Source of the DNA: Hippasteria phrygiana
Taxonomy: Eukaryota; Echinodermata; Asteroidea; Valvatida; Goniasteridae
Assembly: GCA_037893225.1 (NCBI GenBank)
Contig: JAZGUH010000070.1
Coordinates: forward strand, 868,001 to 932,000
DNA length: 64,000 nucleotides
Direction of reading: 5' to 3'
The notes beneath the pieces were generated by a model, which worked only from the letters and a program-made list of their open reading frames with translations, ran no database searches and was not told the DNA's origin. Below, piece after piece: positions 22,876 to 36,800 of this stretch. Every line of letters starts with the position of its first letter. Position 1 is the first letter of the stretch. The translations under genes and the position numbers were made by a program.

Positions 22876-22937
22876 ATAGGAACAAAGGAAAACAAAAGAA
22901 GGGGAACAAAGGAAAACAAAAGAAGGGGAACAAAGGT
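22876..22937. repeat. 24-bp purine-rich tandem repeat
   Basis: About 2.5 copies of GGAACAAAGGAAAACAAAAG plus GAAG. The surrounding 22750-23700 is generally purine-rich with several CACACG/TGTGTG runs, including a (TG)n stretch at 23290-23311. Confidence 0.75.
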
Positions 22938-23517
22938 CTTTCGCATATTAAAGTATGCGTGTGTAAAGCTGTGGGCGCGTTGGTGTATTCAAACCGTGGA
23001 CGAAAAATGCCGGAGAACAAAAAAGAACAATATCGTCCGCGATTCCCAGCAAACGTCTGCGACTGTGTACAAAACATATGGAGGTCTTCCGAAAAAGTTC
23101 AAGTACAAACAAAAGAGGGACAATAGGACATCCACACACGTTTGTATACACACATGTGTGTGAGTTTGTTTTTGCATATATAGGGTCCCCGGTTGAGAAA
23201 GGTCCCCATTTTAAATTTGTGTACAAAACCAATGAGGGACCTTGCCTAAGTATGACAATAGGAGGTCCCCGATTGCAGGCATTTACACACACGTGTGTGT
23301 GTGTGTGTGTTTATGGTGTATATGGAACAAAAGAATTACATGAAAGGACAATCAATGGGTCCTCAATTGAAAAGCAGTCCTCATTTGGAAATCGTGTACA
23401 AAACCAATCGGGTTGCAAAAAAGTTAAAGTGGGAAGTCCTCGATGTGTAACATCAACAACCCTGTGCATGTTTATGGTGTACACTGAGGGCACAGAAGAA
23501 AGGAATTTCATAACAAA

Positions 23518-23600
23518 TAGGTCCTCGATCGGCAAGCTGTCCTCGATCGGCAAGCTGTCCTCGATCGGCAAGCTGTCCTCGATCGGCAAGCTGTCCTCGG
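23518..23600. repeat. 18-bp minisatellite
   Basis: Four perfect copies of TCCTCGATCGGCAAGCTG followed by a diverged fifth. The 18-bp period keeps frames open on both strands (SSIGKL repeats on +), so long frames here are not evidence of a gene. Confidence 0.9.
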
Positions 23601-23705
23601 TTGTAAAACGTGTACAAATCAAATGACAGGAATTGGAAAAATGTCAGTACAAACAAAAGACACCATTGGACGGACAATGGAAAATCCTCACTGTACACAC
23701 ACCTA

Positions 23706-23800
23706 TTAACCCTAACCCTGCCAGACGCAGCACAGTGCATCTGTGCTGACAACTGATGCATCTGGCAGGGTTCTAGCCAAAATGCCCTGGAGGGTTAGGG
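23706..23800. mobile_element. MITE family 'TAACCCTAACCCTGCCAGA', copy 1
   Basis: Begins TTAACCCTAACCCTGCCAGA and ends TGGCAGGGTTCTAGC then GAGGGTTAGGG. The shared inner stem CCTGCCAGAC/ TCTGGCAGG forms a foldback. Longer relatives are at 40405-40550, 45732-45854 and 48520-48688; this copy is the shortest. Confidence 0.75.
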
Positions 23801-24641
23801 CAAATGTGCGTCTAGCATGGCATTTTAAAAGTATGCTACTTCACCATCTACAGCATACAGAGCATAGTTAAGGCAACAATTTTAACCCTTGTTTCATGGA
23901 ACTTTGCGGCCAAAAAATCTCGCACATGCAAAAAAGAACATTTTTCATGAAATTGCTGATCTGACATTCTGGAATTTCCTTGATTTTTTTTTCTAACCAA
24001 CATTTTCAATTTCTGTTGAAACTTTAGTAAATTGAAAAGAAATTGAGTTTGGGCGCAATGAGCAAAATTAAATTTTACTTTTGTGGACTATATTTTTTGG
24101 CAATGTAATGGCTGATTTTAAAACCCAAACGGTGGTGCACGATGCAATAACTATTTTTGGTATTCCAACTACACCTGTGCAGTTTGGCTCATATTTCTGT
24201 TTAACCTCAGTGCTGAGAATAGCTTCACAAGGTCCAATGGTTATACTGAATCACAGAAAAAATTGCCCTGGATTTCAAATACGGAATGCATCTATAGACC
24301 CTTTTCATCTGAAGTCACCATCCATATTGGACCACCCAGTGCATTGATGGTAACGAGTGCTTAGTCAGATAAACCAGTCACGTGTGCTTCAGGGTTTAAC
24401 CAGCTCCATGCAATACATGTACTGTGATCATTTCAAGGCAATTGGAGGATTCAGGATTGGTTAAGAAATATATCAACAAAAACAAGGTTTTCACAATTTT
24501 TCCAGAGGCACGGTTGTGACCCATCAATAAGCCACTCCCAAAAACCCTTCATTGGAGGAACATTACTCCTGACGAAAATGAGTTAAACAATTTGGAACAG
24601 GTGGACCCGTTGAGAGAAACAAACCCAGAACAATCCAGTTA

Positions 24642-24828
24642 TTATACTGGTGTCCCCCGGCCTGATCGGAGACCGACTTTGGACACAATTGAGTCTATCA
24701 TACTAGAGATGCCGCCTGACTCGACGGTGTAGCGAGAACCCACAATGGCGCAGTACATCTTATTGAAGGTAATCCGGACTTCATCCAGTTTGCACTTCCT
24801 CGGCGACTCCTCGCAAATACTGTCAAAC
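24642..24828 (-). CDS. MTMR14: MTMR14 last exon
   Basis: Encodes RFDSICEESPRKCKLDEVR to SKVGLRSGRGTPV and a TAA stop. The C-terminal VGLRS motif is shared with vertebrate MTMR14. No AATAAA signal was spotted close downstream (below 24642 on +). Confidence 0.88.
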
Positions 24829-27800
24829 CTGATGGAAGGAAAAAACCAAAAAATTCAGTATAAAATTAAGTGAGAAAGAACCTCTGTGAGGGGTATCAAA
24901 CCTTTTTCATGTGATGTCACTAATCTGCATTCAAACCAATAAATATAACACTGGTGTTTCCTGTGAACAAGTTGTTTTCAAAATGAGACAAATGTCATGT
25001 CCAAACTGTTAGCAATACTGCCCTCTTTTGGTCTCATGAGGTCAGTTGTGATGGCTGTTTTATTTTATGTAGTTTACAAACATCCGTTTGTTCCCAAACC
25101 AGCATACGCCATCAATCTTTCCAAACAAGCCGGATACATCCAGCAGAGAGTACCCCTCTTAACCCCTTGAGTACGGTTATCACAGTGAGGCGCCGGGGTG
25201 CCATGTCGGCTTTGCAGCCAAGCAAAACGGACACAAAAAGCTTGTGCAGCCAAGCGAAACGGACACAAGAAGATTGTGCAGCCAAGCGAAATGGACACAA
25301 TCTAACAATGGATTGAAAATGCAGAAAATGGCATCTATAGACGTCATCCGGCCTGGTGGCAATTCTTTTGCGGCATTTGGCGTCATCCGTACGCAAGGGG
25401 TTGATGTACACGAGTGTTTTGTGTATATGCCCTTGGAAATTGGCCACGCACACTGCGTCTGTTTCATACACAAGGTATGACTCTGGTGCACACCAAACAG
25501 TTTCTGCAACAGAATAATGCAATTGCGCACTTGAGAAGCTCGTCGTCAGACTACAAAATGTGCAATGCATGGAGCGGATATATTCCTGTGTATATTACAT
25601 TAAAGGTTCCACAGACAGTGCTAGCCAGCCAATGCAACCACAAAACCCACACAGACGTCAAGTCTGGACTTCTGCGCCACATACAGGCAAGATAAAGCAT
25701 TGGAGTACAATAGGGCTGTGTATCCAAACCGGGTACCCTAGTACCCGACCGCTCCAGCTTATGGAATCGAGTACCCGTAACCGAATTAACATATTACTTA
25801 GTGATTTCTCAGACAATGAAAAAGAAAGGTTTTGAATGTCATTTGTTGAGAATTTTCAAAATGAAAACCAGGGTACATGGAAAAACAAAACAGATTAACA
25901 TCTATGACGCTTGCCAAAATGCAATTTACACTGTAAAGTTGTAGAGCTCAATGTACACTTTCTTGCTGCATTGATGTACCGATGTGGTAATATTAACCTT
26001 TATGAACAATATAAACGGCAATTTCTAAGATGCAATTTTTGAATTGGCTTTCTTTAACGGGTACCAGGGTGCACAGGCTTGTTTTCAATAGGGGTACCCG
26101 ATTCCCGTACTACCCGTAAATGCAAACCCTTTGTTTCTTAATAGCTTTATCCTTGACTAACATGCAGAGTTACTAGACACAAACACCAGACTTTGCCTCA
26201 ATGTTCAATGGAAGAGAATCTGTGGGGATTCTAGCCCCCTAATATAAATGTTTTCCTTGTCCGACTATTTAGCTTCTAGAAAGACACACTCACACTGGGC
26301 CACTGCTCGCTGCCCCGCTGGAACTACTAGACACATCGGAATGCACAGTGAGGGGTGAATCTCTTGATGATACATAACCTTTGACACTACCAGTGCCGGA
26401 TACCAGCTGCCAGCTGTAGGAACAGCACACGAATCATGGGTTAAATAATGAGTACCAGTTAAAAGGTATTGAACAAGCAACACACATCGACCCAAGCAAC
26501 ACACACTACCAGTCAATTCTCATCAATGGGGACAATTTCATGCCACGGCATAACACTTCCAGTAAAATATGCACAGGTGACCTTCAAATCGCACATACTC
26601 TGAGCAGAAATGTAAAATATGAATGTTGGTGCATGTCAAATTAACATTCCCCACCGCCCAGTATGGGGACCTATTCTGAATAGTTCAATATGTGACCCAC
26701 TCTACAAAAAAGGGTATTATGTCGCACTATGTGAAAACACACACAGGGCTGTTCTATGTGAAGCGGGCGAAAAAATCTTCACGTAAGTGATTTTTTTGGT
26801 TTTTGGTTTATTGGCTTCTGTTATATCTATATTTTCATAATTTATTTTCAGAAACATTAATATTGATGAATACAGATGAAAAAATAAATATTGATAAAAA
26901 TTACTTCTATTTCTTCGCACTTTTTGTATTTAAAAGGCCTATATCTCTAAACGCACTTCCGTTAACTTGGAAAATAGGAGTATACAAATGTCAAGATATC
27001 TAGAGAACACAAAATGCCACAGGGGTCAAACCTACACCAAATTAAAGCTTCGGATGCGACAAATTCAATTATGTATATAACTCATTTTTCACATTTTTCG
27101 ACATAATACCCCTCTTTGCAGAGCCGGCCACAATTATGCACACTAAAAACAAATAGTAGATAGCAATCAACTTCTAGAAAGCAGCATAACTCTGGTCCAA
27201 TTTACAGGAGTGCACCTATAGTGAACTGATTTTTCTACGGAAGCATTTCAGGAAGAAAATACATGGTCAACTTTGCGTACACAAATTAATGCACTCTCTG
27301 AGGGAGGTGGGCGGGACACCTCAGATGAAGGGGGGGGGGGGGGGGGGGGGCACAGGCCTAAGCTGGGGGACATTTGCCCACATATCCCCAGTGGATACAC
27401 CACCCTCTTAGAGACAGATTCAGACTGATAAAACATTTTGCCTGCTAGTACAAGAGCAGCATGAGGCATTCAGAGGAATAATGAAGACGATTACCTTCCA
27501 CATGTTGATGACGATGCAGCTGATTTGGCCTGAAAGATATCCAGAAAAGCTACAATCTTTAAAATTTGAAACACATTTTCCTTGACTTAACATAAAAGAT
27601 GAACTATGTTGTAATAAATACAACATGAATTCAGGAATGCAAGGTGGTAGTGCAAACACAAAATGAGCTTGCCTGGAATCTGCACACTGTATGTTCAGCA
27701 AGTTAACATAGATATTGCATTATGATTTCAAATAAGCCTGAGCTTTAAAAAAAAAACACCATCCGATCTTTAGTGCAATATTGCAATTCTTATTAATCCT

Positions 27801-30800
27801 CCCTCTCTCAGGGCCAAAATGGAGCCAACCACCCTATATAACAAAACCTATCAAGTGATGATAGGTTGAAACACACACAAGCTGTGAGAGTTGGTGGGTA
27901 GATTTTTTGATAGGCTGTGATAGAAGGGAGAGGTGAGTTAGTCTCACCAATGGTGGGAGTTACCCTGCCTTGGTCTATAGGTCTGAAAATTGGGATAATT
28001 TCTCTGATATATACTGAAGATTTATCCTCTGGACCCAGGAAAACCGTAAGGGTGCAGTGTTCTCAACGAGGGGTTTTAGCAGGGCGGGCCGCCCTGCCAA
28101 AATTGTATGCCGCCCCGCTAAAGTTTTACCGCCCCTCTGAAATTTTCACCGCCCTGCTATTTTTTTTCCATTGGATTTTCCCCCATTCTCCACCGTCTTC
28201 ACAGTTTATCTAAGTACGAACAAGTTTACCGCACTCTGTGGAACGAACATGAAGAGTTTGCCAGCATTAACATTCATCAGCAGTATTGCAGTAGCGTTTG
28301 TAGTAATCGAACAGATATCTGGACGCAAAATACGCAACATAAAACAAGGCCTTTTCCGACGGAGTGTCGGAAAAGCCAAATATGCATTCACATCATAAAA
28401 CTGGACTGGTTCCAATCTCCCTGGTAATATAATTTTCACTCGCGTCGAGAACCAGTTTACCTAAATTACAATGTTCCGTAACATTTGGGACCGGGTAGTA
28501 CTCAATAAATTTGTGTGAAAACATTTACAATTTAAAGGGGAAAAAACATGTAAATACAAGTATAAACTGCTAATTTATTTATCATTTATTTTTGGGAAAA
28601 TTAACATCGTTAAATTCGATTGAATGATTTAACGTAATGATGCAACATGCATACAGCGGCATTCAACTGTTTTGCACATGTACGTAGCCTCTGTTAAAGC
28701 CTGAAAGGATGTATTGCAGCAATAAGCGCACGTGTATATCACTGTGCAAACCTGCGTCTTGAGAAAAGGCTAGTCAAAAAGACGCGCATGCGTAGTTATA
28801 GTTTCAAAGCCGGGTTAGTGGGCGACACTGTGATTTGTAAGCAAGTGATTTCAATGTGGTATATATACGACGTTCGTGAAAAATTGAAATAAGTGATCTC
28901 AATGTTCTTGTCGGGTGCAAAGTTGTGTGACGTTCTATGATTTGTAGAAGTATTTGCCGTACGCTAGAATTTCAGACTTTTGGGTGGCCACTTTCTCATA
29001 AGAAAGTGGCCAGGAAATGCCTCAGATTGCACCACAGAGCATCTAGAATCCAAACATTTTCGGGGACCTTCAGCGGGCCCCGGACCCCACGCCGTAAGGG
29101 CGTCACGCTACGCGCTCGCATTGTGTCTGCCGCCCTGCTAAAATTTCAGGCTGTGGAGAACACTGGGTAGGGTTTGCAACCTCAAATGTAGCCAACCACC
29201 ACCATTTACCTAGAGTGGCTTTTAGCCATGTATTGGGCAACTTCCACAAAAAATACCCAACAGATGGGAGATATTTGCGACAGCCCTTTGACTGCCTTTC
29301 CTTTTCACCTTAAACTAACATGGAAGCAGCTCTCAGCAGAAATACTCTCTTAACCAAATCAGAATGGCCAAGCTGCTTAATATGAATGAAGTTATGAGAT
29401 ATTTACCGTTTCTACAGACGACCTCCTGATTTGTCTGGGTACGGCCACAGGGCTCGTTGCAGATGTGGACTGGGCTTGGGGTGACCTGGGCGATTCTCGA
29501 TGGGTGGGGGTTCTGGGTTTACCATTCTCAAAGGCAGGGGACCTAGTGATAAATATTGACAAGAGAAGAATGTGTTGGTTTTCAATATGACAGAAATGTT
29601 GATTTAACAAAACAAGCAATTTGTTTAATTTTGGATTTTTGACAAGATTTCCAACAAACACTGAAATTGTCAACGACTAAGAAATTCCAAATAACTATTA
29701 TGACAAACTATGTTGTGCTCTTTGACAATAATTCATAACATCCCCTGAAGTGTTTCCACAAAAAGCCATTAAAAAAATAATCATGCGTGAATCCCATGAT
29801 TTTTTTTTTCAAAACATTTTTTAATGACACTAAATTAATGACTTTCTCAGACCGAATTGTGTCACCTTCTCAATGAAAATGAGTCCCATTTTGCACAACT
29901 TACTTTTGGAGTGATTTTTGTTCAGGTAAAAAGAGCATAAAATGATATTCTTGAATCTCTTTTTCAAAGTGAACAAAGAAACTGGCAGGAGCAGGGATTC
30001 GTACCTGCGACCTCCACGGTACACTTCAGCACCATTTCACTAACGGACAGACATGCCAAAAATACCTTTTCTTTGTGGAAATCAACATGCTTCTCTGTTT
30101 TTTTTGTTTTTTTTTCTTTTTTGGGGGGAGAGGGGTGGAAATATATCTGTTCTTGTATTCAAATATGGAATCAAATCTACTTGAAAATAAAAAATGACTA
30201 TTATCAAATACTTATCAAAGTCTCCAACTTTTGCCATTTATATTAAAACACCTTGAGTGATCTGCGATCCATTTCCACAGAAAAGGCCAGAACTAAAGTT
30301 CATACCAAATTTTAATAATAAAAGCAAACAGTGAATAAACATGAATAAATCCGGCTCTTACCCGTGACACCTGAGTGAGCCGTTACTGACTGATTCGCTG
30401 TTCCGGATATCTTCGTGCACCCCTCCCGTACAGATGAGGATGGGAGAGCTAGTACTGCTAAGACTGGTGATGCTGATGTTGCTGTTGAGGCTGGAGTTAC
30501 TGCCAAGATGCGGCTTGTCGGCATCTGCAAGAAGGGAAAAAATGGCTCTGTAAATTTTCTGTGCGGGAGGGGAGAGAGAAAAGTGGAGAATTGGCTCTAG
30601 ATCCAGGACATTCTAGGAGGGGCCAAGATGGCTTATAAGGGTCTAAATCAACTGGTCTAAATCAACATAACAATATGCCAACTAACTGTACGATTGGATG
30701 AATCTGGCATATGTGGCAGTCTTGCTTGGCTAATACCCTTGTTTTTATGAGTCGTCCCAATACGAGGTAAAGGGTGCATGGTGCAGTTGGCCACATTTTA

Positions 30801-33800
30801 GGTTGCCAGCCCTACCACCCTTAGGCCAAAAAAACAACAACCTATGTTTCCGATTCCTGACTGACCCTATTTTGACCCCCGACACTATTTTTTTATGGCA
30901 ATTTTTAAAAAAAAAATAACAAAAATCGTCCCAACTAGGACCTAAATTGTCCTGACCCCCAAACCCAATGTTCAACGTTTCAGAACGTCACTGCACCTAA
31001 CCAAGAGGCGGGAAAACCTCAAGAACGGAAAGCAACGGAGTCCCGAGTCTGTAACGAGCACAAAAAAAGCCAATAAAGAGGCTATTTACTTATTACAGGG
31101 GGTAACCGCTCTTCTAGAAGGTAATTTGTCATTAAATATCAACAAAATTTACAGGAATATTTTCCTGTAATTTTCCCGATCTTTTGCCGATCCACATGTC
31201 TGAACATTAAAATATGTCATAAAACCACGCCCCTTGCTAACATGTGAGCATGCATATGCAGTAGCCCTATTCACGACTTTGCTTTATATATCATACGTAT
31301 AAAATATCACCTGAAGGGGTCGTGGGAAGTGGAAAATGAGACCAACTTGCCAATCAAATGACGGTACGGTCTTTCAGTCAGCACGTGCTTAATAACCACA
31401 AGGGAATTCCCCAAGATGAGAAATAGCCTCCTCAAGTTTCCACAAGTGATCGCAAGATTTCCCCTGCTGCTCACGCTCGTCTGCGTTGTTTACAACTGTT
31501 TTTTAAGGTTTTAGTGCTTTTATAGCAATGATTTTTTATCTGGTATACAATTGGAACTTTGCAGTTAATATTTCCGATATTCAATCCTGGATTTGTTTTC
31601 GCAAAAATCGCCAGCGGTTCATCGCTACTTGTTGTCGGATTTAATATCGCCAAGTGCAGGACTACACAGGTTTTTGATGCGTTATTTTGGAGGGTCATGT
31701 AACCGGAATACCTCCAAAAACATTGCCAAAACAAAATTGCCCCTATCGACCCTATTTAGGAAGGCCTTGTAATCGGAAACATAAGTATTTTTTGTGTTGA
31801 GATCAGTTTTAACCCTCTGGATTTTCCTTATCTTTGTAATTTCTGACCCTCTTATAACGTGTTTTGATAATGAGATCACACTATGCATTTTTGTGTTACT
31901 TCTGTAGCTAATATACTTTTGATGCCTTTTATTTAAAATGTAACTCCTGTACAATTCAACATACATGTAGGCTGACGGATACAAAAGCAATTTGGAATTG
32001 AATTGTATTCCATTCTTACCTAATAAGACCATGCCATCAATGCAACTCTCCGAATCCGTTCTGCTGACGGACCTCTGACTTCTGTTTCACCAAAAGACAA
32101 ATAATTGCATTTGCTGAAATGTTTTAGTTATTAATTAGATGTTAATCAAAGTTTCACATTTGTGCTGAAAATCCCAAATCTCTAATACCAGTCCTTCCTC
32201 TTGCAAAATGAAACGAAGTGAAACAAAACAAAACAAAACTAACCAACAAAGCCAACCAACACCACCCCCCCCCCCCCAAAAAAGAACATAATTATACAGT
32301 CGAACTCTGTAATAAGAGCACTGTTAATACAACATCCTGCTTATAACAAGGGGAAAAATAGGTCCAGAGTCTTTGTTTTTCTTTGTTTTCCATTACTGAT
32401 AATACAAGGTACCTGTTATAACAAGGTAAATTGTAAAGTCCCAAGGACCTTGTTGTAAAGGTGTTCGACTGTATTATTGACCCTAATTACCCCAAGCCTT
32501 ACAAACTCCAACAGCAGGTTGTGTTAAATTTTGATGGGTCCAGGACAGTAGTGCCTTGGCACCATTACTTTATATGGAGCTATGATGCCCCAATTTGTCC
32601 AAAGAATGTGCCATAGCTATACTACAGTGTTGGGTTTTGAGGACACTTCCTACTAAAAATGCCAAGGGGGGGGGGGGGGGGGGGGGTCTTATAGGGTTAA
32701 TGGCCAGACTCTGCGATTAAGTTGAGGTTGTGGTTGCGTTACCTTTTGACAGCAACTGAAAACTCTTCTGATGTTATGTGCTTCAGGAAGTTGAAACAAA
32801 AGAAGAAAATCTGTACAAAATGAAGGGAAAAAAATTACTTTTTCACAAATTTGACCCAAGAACAGTTTTTAAGTGATCACTGCTTAAAGTCATACACATG
32901 CAAAAAGAAGCATGGCGGAATCACCCCCTCCCCCTCCCCCTTATTGGTGCACTCCCGGGAAATCTTTGTTACATCCCATTATGTTGAAGCAGTGCTGTAA
33001 GAAAATAGGTTTGCGGGTACACCATGATGTACCCGCAAACCTACTTCCTTACTTGACGCTCCACTATGCAAAGCTTTAAACAACACTTATAATGCATTGC
33101 AATCAACACAGCACATTACAATAACATGGCAAGGTTAATAAAAAAGAAACATTTTTCTTCACACATCCCGCTTTTTTTTCAAAACCAAAAATTCATCACA
33201 AACAAAAATTATTAACGAAAATATAATAATTTTTAGCGAAATGGAAAGTTTGACTTACATCCTGTCCTTTCGCTATCCTGTCTGAAAGATTGTGCCTTGG
33301 GAAAAAAAAAACACACCACGACATTAATTCTACACTTTCCCCCCAAAAATTATCTAGTCAGAACTGAGGTCTGCTTTCAAAATGCGCTCTACTCTGTACA
33401 ATGTAACAAAAAAACTTGAATACGGACAATGGCTACGGCCAATGGCTACGGCCGTGGTTCAAAAAAGGACCATGCAGCCGGTTGTTGTCTTTCTACACAT
33501 TCTTGCACATTCTCAATCCATTGTCTGCCTATTGTTTGCATTACGCTGGGCTGCATAAGCCCATATTGGCATACCAGCACCCCATTAATAACGGCCCGAT
33601 AGAAGACGTTAATAAAAAACGTAGATTCCTTATGAGGGACAAAGCTTTCAATGGAATAAAGGAGTGATGATCCAATCTTTATCACATCAATGTGGTATTT
33701 AATCAAAGTAAGGAACTTTAACACAAACTACTGAAAATTCATCAAACAGAATTTAAAACTTTATTTATCTTTTTAATGCAAGATCGCCCAAAATAAGGCT

Positions 33801-36800
33801 AAAAGCTAGTCAGGGTATCGAGCTACAAGGAAAAGGAAATCAAAGATGGAAGAGACAGGAATTAACATTCCTCTTGAAACAGGAGTGATCATAAGATGAA
33901 GGGAAACATGCACCAGGCAAAGAGTTCCACAGTGATACAGAATGAGGAAAAAAGCTATTGGCTGGCGCAGATGAATAATTTGGGGCATAACTACACATCC
34001 TAAAAGATCAATATACATGTACATTTTGCACTAAAAGGTGCAAGTTGGTTGAAAAGACAAAAAAAAAACATAAATTTAGCACCGGATCTATTGGACAAGG
34101 AAACAGACAGGGTGACACATGGAGTGATACCGACTGACAGAGAAGGGGTGCCCCTACCCGAACATCATCCAGTCATAGGCGATGGTAAGGTACAGTATTT
34201 CAGATGCACTGAGATTCCTATGGACCATCCCATCCTGTAAATAAAAACAACGAACAGCAAATAAACATTCACTGGAAGGTATCGGCGACCAGTTCATGAA
34301 AAAGAAAAGTCCCACTCTAATTCCATGGGTTTCACCCTCAATATCCCTTTTCCTCTAACATCCAAAACTTAACTTCTCTTCAAAGATTTTCTTAAGGTTT
34401 CCGAGGTACATGTACAGTATTGTACAAACATAATCCTGTACAGTTGAGACTAATTTCTATATTTTCCTCACTAGCAGACTAGGAAATGCATAGATCACGT
34501 CATCTTTTCCCTTAAGGAACTTACCGCCCATAACGTTAACCTGAGTAATGAAACAAAGAGAGGTGTGCGATCCCAGCCAGAGATGCAATGGATGAGAAGA
34601 CCTTTGTCTCCTAGGAAAGAAGAAAATAGTAAAATCGTCACCTTGCAGCATGAAACGGGTGTGAAGCAGCAAAAGTTGAAAACTGAGATGATGGTTATTT
34701 CTGAAAATACAAACTCTACGTTTCCATTTCATGTACTGTGTGTTGCTGATTGCTGCTCATTCCTGGGCCCCCCTATAATCTTTTGAAGTTGTTATAGCCT
34801 TGACCCTAAAAAGAAGTTCAAAAATACAATCGTCCTAAAAATAGTTTGAGATTGATTTCAATTTTAAAACTTTGGGATATACATAATAGGGCTTTTCCAA
34901 TGTAAAAATATTATTGTTTTAAATGAACTTTTCAGTGAAAAACTGTTGTATGGACTTTTAACTCAGAAAGCCATAGTTTGACTTTCTGCTCAATGAGTGC
35001 GGCCAGGTCACAACTGATCATTCTTTATTCAAACTGGATTATGTGCACCCACATAACAAAATGCTATAACCTGCATAAGAAATACAATTTCTTATAATCC
35101 TGCTGGGATACTATCAAACTGAAGAATGAAGCATTGCTTCTTTTCTGAGATTATTGAAAGGATTATTGCCGACAAAACTTGAACACTACTTTATCTCATG
35201 AATGTGTGCACTGGCAATTTCTCCATTTGGGGAGTTTTATATGATGACAAACTAGAGAAAGACATAAGGCTCAAATAAAGAGCATTTTCTAACGATTAAT
35301 CAGGGACTGACTACAGCCCTGATCCTAGCAGTTCGGAATTCTCCAATTTCAATAAAAAAAATTCACACCACAGGACGTAAGGGTTAGGGTAAGGATCCAC
35401 AGATTTTATTTTTCCTTATCCATTGTTGGAAATGTCACTTTGTTATATCTGAAAGTTAAAACCCATTTCTTATTCACCTTCTTTAAGGACATGCAGGAAG
35501 AGTTTCAGGTAGTTCTGGGTGATTTTTACAAGGTCCCACGACTGTAAACAGAGAAAGAAAAACAAAATGAAATGTACAATGAAGCAAATAGAAAGAACGG
35601 TATAAGTTAGACTGATGAATTATCGGCTCAATAATACACAGCCCTTGTTCTAAATGTGCCAACATTTGTATCACTAGTGAGGTTTCGGTAGCGCACGGTT
35701 AGTGCGTACGCCAACGATTAGCTCTAAACGGTACGCGACGAAAACATTGGTTAAAAATGTTCATTTGATTTATCAGTTTCTAACTTGCGTGTAAACAAGG
35801 TGATTACATTTAGGTTTAGTGAGGAAAATGTCAAACAAGCGCAAAAACTGATGAGGTCACGGGAACTAAACAGTCGTCTCTCTAACCGTGCGCTAATGAA
35901 ACCTCTCTAATAGCCACCAAAAAACCTACTTTGACTACCAAATATGGAAGAAAGAAATGTCCCCATTCGTGAGTCAATTCCTCAACAAAATTATCAAAGA
36001 AAACAAAATTCTTTGAAAGTTATTTAGTTCCAAATCTGGCTTTCCAAAAGCGCATTTTATGGTCCGTTTTGTTTGCACTGCATTTTCGGCCCATAAGATA
36101 TGCACAGATGCAGAACCGACCGCAAACGCACATATAGAAAGCCAACTTCCATCTTGCCCTTGAATCTTCACTCCCCAAAATTTTCCTAATCTAAGGATCT
36201 ACCAATACTGAGCTGAAATTATGTCAAACATGATTGCAAAATACAAGAGCTCATTTCCAAACTGGGATCAGTCCTATGTTTTCTTTGAGGACTTGAAGAT
36301 GGGCTCTTAAATTGTGTTTTTAAGAAATTTGCACACCCAATATGTGACCCGCTCTGCAAAAAGGGCACATAAGTCGTATGCTTTTACGCGTAATGGGCCG
36401 ATTTATGTGAAGAGGGTGAAAAATTCTTCAAACAAGTGATTTTTAAGGGATAATTTTTTGCATCTTTATTATTCTCGTTCATAACCAAAATCTTTGATTT
36501 CAGTGAATAAAGTTGGAAAAAGAATGTGTTTGTGTCGAGTGCTTCAATCTATTGCTTTGCTTTTTGTTTTTTTAAATGGCTTGTTTCTCCTTAAAGGCAG
36601 CGTACATGATTGGTCATTGTTGCAATTTTCAGAAATGGGCGGATTTAGGGGTTAGTATTTTATAGGAAATATCGTTCCACTGACCTGTTCAAAGTTTAGC
36701 GTTGTTGGATGGGGGAAAAAAACGAGAGAAAAACGGCGCTCGTTTTCAACCGTCGGGCCGATGATAGCCTTTAGTCAAGGCGTGCGTGGCTATCTGGGCG

